Notes under the pieces: model-generated
Seen by the model: only the letters and a program-made list of their open reading frames with translations
The model's database searches: none
Told to the model about the DNA's origin: nothing
Shown here: one piece after another, positions 58,190 through 64,000 of the stretch
Layout: each line of letters opens with the position of its first letter
How positions within the stretch are numbered: position 1 is the stretch's first letter
Assembly: GCF_024679095.1 (NCBI RefSeq)
Contig: NW_026110533.1
Coordinates: forward strand, 39,360 to 103,359
Direction of reading: 5' to 3'
DNA: 64,000 nucleotides
From: Eriocheir sinensis
Taxonomy: Eukaryota; Arthropoda; Malacostraca; Decapoda; Varunidae
Position numbers and translations under genes: made by a program

Positions 58190-59181
58190 GACAGTTCATA
58201 CTCTTCCACTGCCCACGGTTGGTGGTTTCTCTTCCTTGCTCTCTAGCGCCTCACATTCACACACTGGACGGACTCTAGCATTTCCTCCACTCCTCAGCCT
58301 CCTGCTCATCCTCTCAGAAACCTGACTGGGTTCAGGTGGGACCCCATCTACGCTTGAAGTCCCAGCCCTGCAGCACTTTTTCATCCAGATCCTACAAAGC
58401 TAACATTTCACTGCACCCCTCAGCCACTCCACCTTCAACTGTAGCAGTGCCTCTTGGAGTCTAATGTTCGTCCCTCTGCCTCACCCTCTCATACCTCTCT
58501 CCCCTTCTCTAGGAGCGCCTTACAACCCAACCATCCTGCCACTCTCACATTCTTACCCTCCACTGCCTTCACTGCCTTCACCACTCTTACCTGTGTCTTC
58601 CGTGCTGAACATTCTTCAAATCATCATTCCACCACTCCCTGAATGATCAAGAGGCCATCCTTCAACTCTCCTGCCTTCTCCTCAACCTTCTCTCCCTCCC
58701 AGCTTCTCCAATCCTGGCTTTTCACTCAAGCTCTCCACACCACTCCCTCGGCCTTACACCCCAACTTCAGACTCTGGGTCATTCTTCATTTGTCCATGCT
58801 GTCCCCAACGATACGAATGGGGGCATGCACTTTAATGCCTTCTCACCTGCATGTGGCCTGTCCTTCTGCTTCCTTTCCACACTTTCACACACTCCATCCC
58901 CTACCTCCCCCCCAACATTCCCCTCGACCTGCACTACTCTACCCTGAACTCCACGGTGATCTTGGGGGCAGCAGGCTCACTGCTGAGGGCGGCTTGCACG
59001 CTGGTTGTTTTGGGCAGCCTTTTTCCACGTTGGCCTCTGTCTGCACCTCATCATCCTCTTTCTTCCGTTGTTCATTCCTTCCTGCTCGTGTCGAGGCACA
59101 CCGTGCACAGAACACGATCAGGCTATGCTCTAGGATCCGTGAGGCGGTCTTGAGTGTGCTAACGCAGGTCAGGTGAGCCAC
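58190..59181 (-). pseudogene. Possible 5' part (ORF1) of the same decayed LINE
   Basis: Minus-strand frames at 59,181-58,939 (TCVSTLKTASRILEHS, ending PPSAVSLLPPRSP) and 58,384-58,196 (Arg/Glu-rich, VCECEALESKEEKPPTVGSG) look like ORF1 pieces. Position and orientation fit the element at 56,930-57,960. Plus-strand open frames here are Pro/Ser/His-rich shadows. Confidence 0.35.
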
Positions 59182-59574
59182 TCTCTTTACCTTTCACAGC
59201 ACAATCCATTGTCATTCACATCCTTCCCCACACAATACCACAGATCGTCCTTGCCCATCTCTCTTCTTAATTTGTGTAAAGTGCTCCAACAAATACTGCA
59301 CAGATGGAAAAATCTCACAAAAACTCCGAGCCGCTCACACACACGTCCTTCTTCCTCACTGCATCTTCAAAACAACGGCCTGGCAGGGACCGCTGCTTTC
59401 CAAGAAAACTGTCATCTCATCAAAAGGCAAGTAATTCTGATTCTGTTGTAAGTTTTCTCTAAGCTTAGCATTTGTTCATTCTAGTGACAGAGAAGTTATA
59501 AGTAGATGCCAAGACATGGCAGAAGAATCTTACTGGACAAAAAGGAAAGGCGACTAAAATTTCATGTTTCAAAG

Positions 59575-59790
59575 GCACGTTTACCAAGCACATCGCGTCC
59601 CGTCCGCGTCACGATTTCATGAATCGCCACCCCAGTTTAACACTGATTTGTATGGATATTTGAAAATGCGTTTACACGGTTCGTCCAGTCACGTCACGTC
59701 ACGCCGCGTCAGCGTCGCGTCAAGTCAATATATAGAGCTGGTTCTGTTACTGCTGACGTGACGTGACGTGACCGCGGGACACTGAAACGT
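59575..59790. repeat. CGTCA-rich segment with short inverted ends
   Basis: GGCACGTTT occurs at 59,573-59,581 and, inverted, AAACGTGCC at about 59,786-59,794. In between, CGTCA/ACGTGACGTG units repeat many times (59,690-59,772). Possibly a small MITE; no target duplication confirmed. Confidence 0.4.
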
Positions 59791-59794
59791 GCCA

Positions 59795-60470
59795 ATACGA
59801 GCATCTAAACCAACAAGATTATCCGAGTCATGAAATGCTCACAGTTCAGAAAGCGAAGTGTTGAGTATTATGATCATCATTATGAAGCCGTGTAAGAACC
59901 TCTAAATGTAGGTTTTGAGAAGAGCCTAAGATCACTGTCTGGATGAGCTGATCATTCCTCTCCGCTTTCTGATAGCTCAGGAAAGCAGCGAGATTAATGT
60001 ATATGAAACTGATACTCATGACAGTGTTGTAAAAATGATAATTATCCTTGCATGGGAAGGAAGGATTTTGAGGGCTGACTAATAGATATATATGGAGCCG
60101 AACGAGCAGTTTTTTCTTGCAGTTTTCTGAAAAGGTGGGATATGCAATCTGAAAAAGTGTACATATTACTTTACTTTAAGCGCCTAGCTTATGGGTGAGC
60201 ATAGGGTGATAGCTATTTGTGAATGATTGTGTGTGTTAAGATTAGGTATAACATTTTTCTTTACCATTTCAGGATTCCCACTTTCTTTTTGTGTGAGAGG
60301 GGTGCTGACCTCCCAAGACACAGTGAGGTGCACAAACCTTGCAACTATACTGGTACAACTGGTGTGGCAAAGGAGAGAAACAGAACTTTGGCATCTTGAA
60401 GTTGGAAGGACACTTCATTATCAGTAAGTATAATAGTAAAATTTGCTTGAATTCATCTATCTACTTCTAT
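59795..60470. other. No recognised feature
   Basis: No gene or repeat identified. Confidence 0.4.
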
Positions 60471-60479
60471 TCTCTCTTA

Positions 60480-61760
60480 CACCTTTCTCCTTCCCCTATA
60501 GGGTGGGACATACAAACAGAAAAAAGCCCCTCACCTCTCCCTGTCCATACACTGCTCGATCTCCTTCACCCCATTCCACCCATCTTCCAAGCAGCCTTCT
60601 CTCCTATTATAACCCCCAACTTCCACCACTTTTTCCTTTTGTACAAACTCATCACGCTTTCCATCCTCTCAGTGACATGGGCCAAACCACCTCCCCAATG
60701 TATTTCTCCTCACCCATTCCACCTCACCCCACACCTCACTCCACCTGCATGGGTTCCCACCACACCTTCATACACACTCATTACTCACACCCTCCCCACC
60801 TTGACACACAATTCTGTACATGCCCTCTCAAGTAAGCTCATTTACACTCTCTCTGCTCGACTGCTGTGCTTGCTTATTCCATATTGTCCAGGTCTCTTTG
60901 ACCTTATGTCCAATGTTGGAAGGAGAATGCTATTCCTCTGATTCCAGCGAGCTTTCCTATCTGATTTGGACAATAATACTTGCAGGGCACCTGTATATGT
61001 GCATAACACGTATATGAAACCCTATCATGGCTTTCTCCAGATCCATGAAAGCTGCAAACAGTTTTTTTACTCTTTCCCAAGTACTCTTCTATCATTTTAA
61101 TTGCAAATGTTGAGCCACACAACTGTTACCTTCTAAAACCCTCCCATGCTCTTCACTGATCTTTCCTTCCAGTAACCACCATCAACTTCTCTCTCAAGAT
61201 TTCTTCCTTTTTGCACTTTCCTGGTTTTACTACAACCTTGAGGGGTGTAGGAGTCGGCTACTTTTATGGCCAGATCTCGGAGTCGGTAAAAAATACCCCC
61301 CGATTCCGACTCCTAGCATAATCATTTTATCGTGTAAATGTAAAGTTGTGGTTTTTTCTTTTACATTATTTAGATGTTGTTTATGTAGATTGCATGTAAT
61401 TTGGATGTAAATACATGTAAGAAAAGGACCTCAGGAGAGTCTAACCAGCACTACAGGCGGCATCTAAAAAAAAATGCAATAGGAGGGAGAACATGGGGGC
61501 AGGAGCTCAGGTCGCAACTTTAAAATTTCCTGAGTCAGAGTCGCAAAAAAAATTTCAACTCTGACTTCACACCTCAAGCAAGCAAACTTATCCCCCTATA
61601 ATTATTACATTAATTCTTGCATTACCTTGTCCTTTGTGAAAAGGGACAATAATTGCCTTCCTCCAGTCATCTGGTACTTCTCTGTCTCCATGCAAGCTCA
61701 CATATCAAGGACATCCATTCTACCACCAAGCTTCTCCCTATATTTTGTGCATTTCATAAT
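60480..61760 (-). pseudogene. Old LINE remnant: reverse transcriptase to C-terminus
   Basis: Read leftward: a DDWRKAIIVPFHKGQGNARI-like block (about 61,670-61,610), an inserted element (61,238-61,578), TFAIKMIEEYLGKSKKTVCS (about 61,095), degraded MDLEKA..DRV, and far downstream FGPCH.EDGKRDEF and LEDGWNGVKEIEQCMDRE (about 60,680-60,530), matching the WFGHVERM / GW.DGV ending of RTE/L2-type LINEs. Stops throughout. Confidence 0.6.
61238..61578. mobile_element. Small hAT-like MITE (GAGTCGG family), nested
   Basis: CTTGAGGGGTGTAGGAGTCGG on the left and, inverted, CTTGAGGTGTGAAGTCAG on the right. Internal GGAGTCGG / CGACTCC motifs recur. It interrupts the LINE remnant. No clean target duplication. 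Confidence 0.5.
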
Positions 61761-63634
<1,874 letters not shown>

Positions 63635-63699
63635 GTTATACTAATATACTAGTGACGGGTTCATAATTATTTTGTACCTTAAAGCTATGTTTAAGGCCT

Positions 63700-63890
63700 A
63701 TTACGTCAAACCCGAAGTTTCCAGGTCCTACAAAAGAGTCGGTTTGAGGGGCCATGTACAAGTCCCATCCGAGAAATTCACAGGGTCCTTACAGGGTTAT
63801 TGTCCCAAGCTCTGGACGAAACTTCTCAATTTGACTTGTAATGCGGCTAAATCGACCTTTGTAAACATAACTTCTTGGGTTTGACTTTAT
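63700..63890. repeat. Possible small inverted-repeat element
   Basis: GTCAAACCCGAAGTT (63,705-63,719) pairs with AACTTCTTGGGTTTGAC (63,869-63,885). No clear target duplication. Confidence 0.4.
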
Positions 63891-64000
63891 AACAGTTATC
63901 GAAAACATTGTTGAGTCTATATGTACGGAGAATGTTATGAATTAATATATATTCTGATAGTTCCTATATATTTTGTTTTAATTGAACCCTTTTTAGTGTT

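Noticed and set aside
58643..59176. 177-codon plus-strand open frame
   Set aside because: Pro/Ser/His-rich shadow of the minus-strand LINE ORF1-like sequence.
60339..60941. 200-codon plus-strand open frame
   Set aside because: Pro/Thr/His-rich shadow of the decayed minus-strand LINE at 60,480-61,760.

Overview
The window is repeat-dominated eukaryotic DNA with no bacterial gene organisation. Long (TA)n, (GA)n and (TC)n microsatellites, a tRNA-derived SINE family, several LINE families, a Ty3/gypsy-type LTR retrotransposon and many short inverted-repeat DNA elements fit an arthropod. The mixture looks most like a decapod crustacean, probably a crab, but that placement is inference from repeat style and is not proven by a marker gene.

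Only one host gene is well supported: an RPP21/Rpr2-type RNase P protein subunit on the plus strand at 37,836-38,705, with an unusually long Gln-rich N-terminal extension. Two further stretches (39,591-39,705 and 54,899-55,103) could be exons, with weak support. Almost everything else is mobile DNA in various states of decay.

Layout. 0-10.3 kb: CR1-like LINE pieces, including an ORF1 with an SGNH-esterase domain, a second LINE family (family 2) and two SINE fragments. 10.7-18 kb: a SINE, a tandem array, an RTE-type fragment, a fold-back element, a lone LTR whose leader carries 71-bp tandem repeats, and a 631-bp inverted-repeat element. 18.6-24.1 kb: hAT territory, with a palindromic element interrupted by a ZBED5-like hAT transposase remnant and a SINE, then a 1,190-bp hAT-like element with a perfect 8-bp target duplication around a large palindrome. 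25.5-31.5 kb: a minus-strand LTR retrotransposon (gag, protease, RT, RNase H, integrase) with an extra SGNH-hydrolase-like ORF between its primer-binding site and gag; its gag is split by a 616-bp hAT-like element. 31.5-36.5 kb: LTR sequence, a hairpin-rich inverted pair, a second copy of the 17.4-kb element and a pogo-like element. 36.5-39.7 kb: the RPP21 region. 40-52.3 kb: LINE families 2 and 3 plus RTE-like sequence, with nested Harbinger-like, pogo-like and SINE insertions. 52.3-64 kb: mostly unrecognised sequence with old LINE remnants.

The strongest internal evidence comes from nesting. Several insertions can be dated relative to their hosts because an uninterrupted paralogue of the target lies elsewhere in the window: the Harbinger-like element at 43.2 kb against the LINE piece at 5.0 kb, the pogo-like element at 45.3 kb against the LINE at 42.1 kb, and the hAT and SINE insertions in one arm of a palindrome against its other arm. 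The most interesting item is the SGNH-like ORF inside the LTR retrotransposon. All family assignments come from reading motifs by eye; no database search was run.
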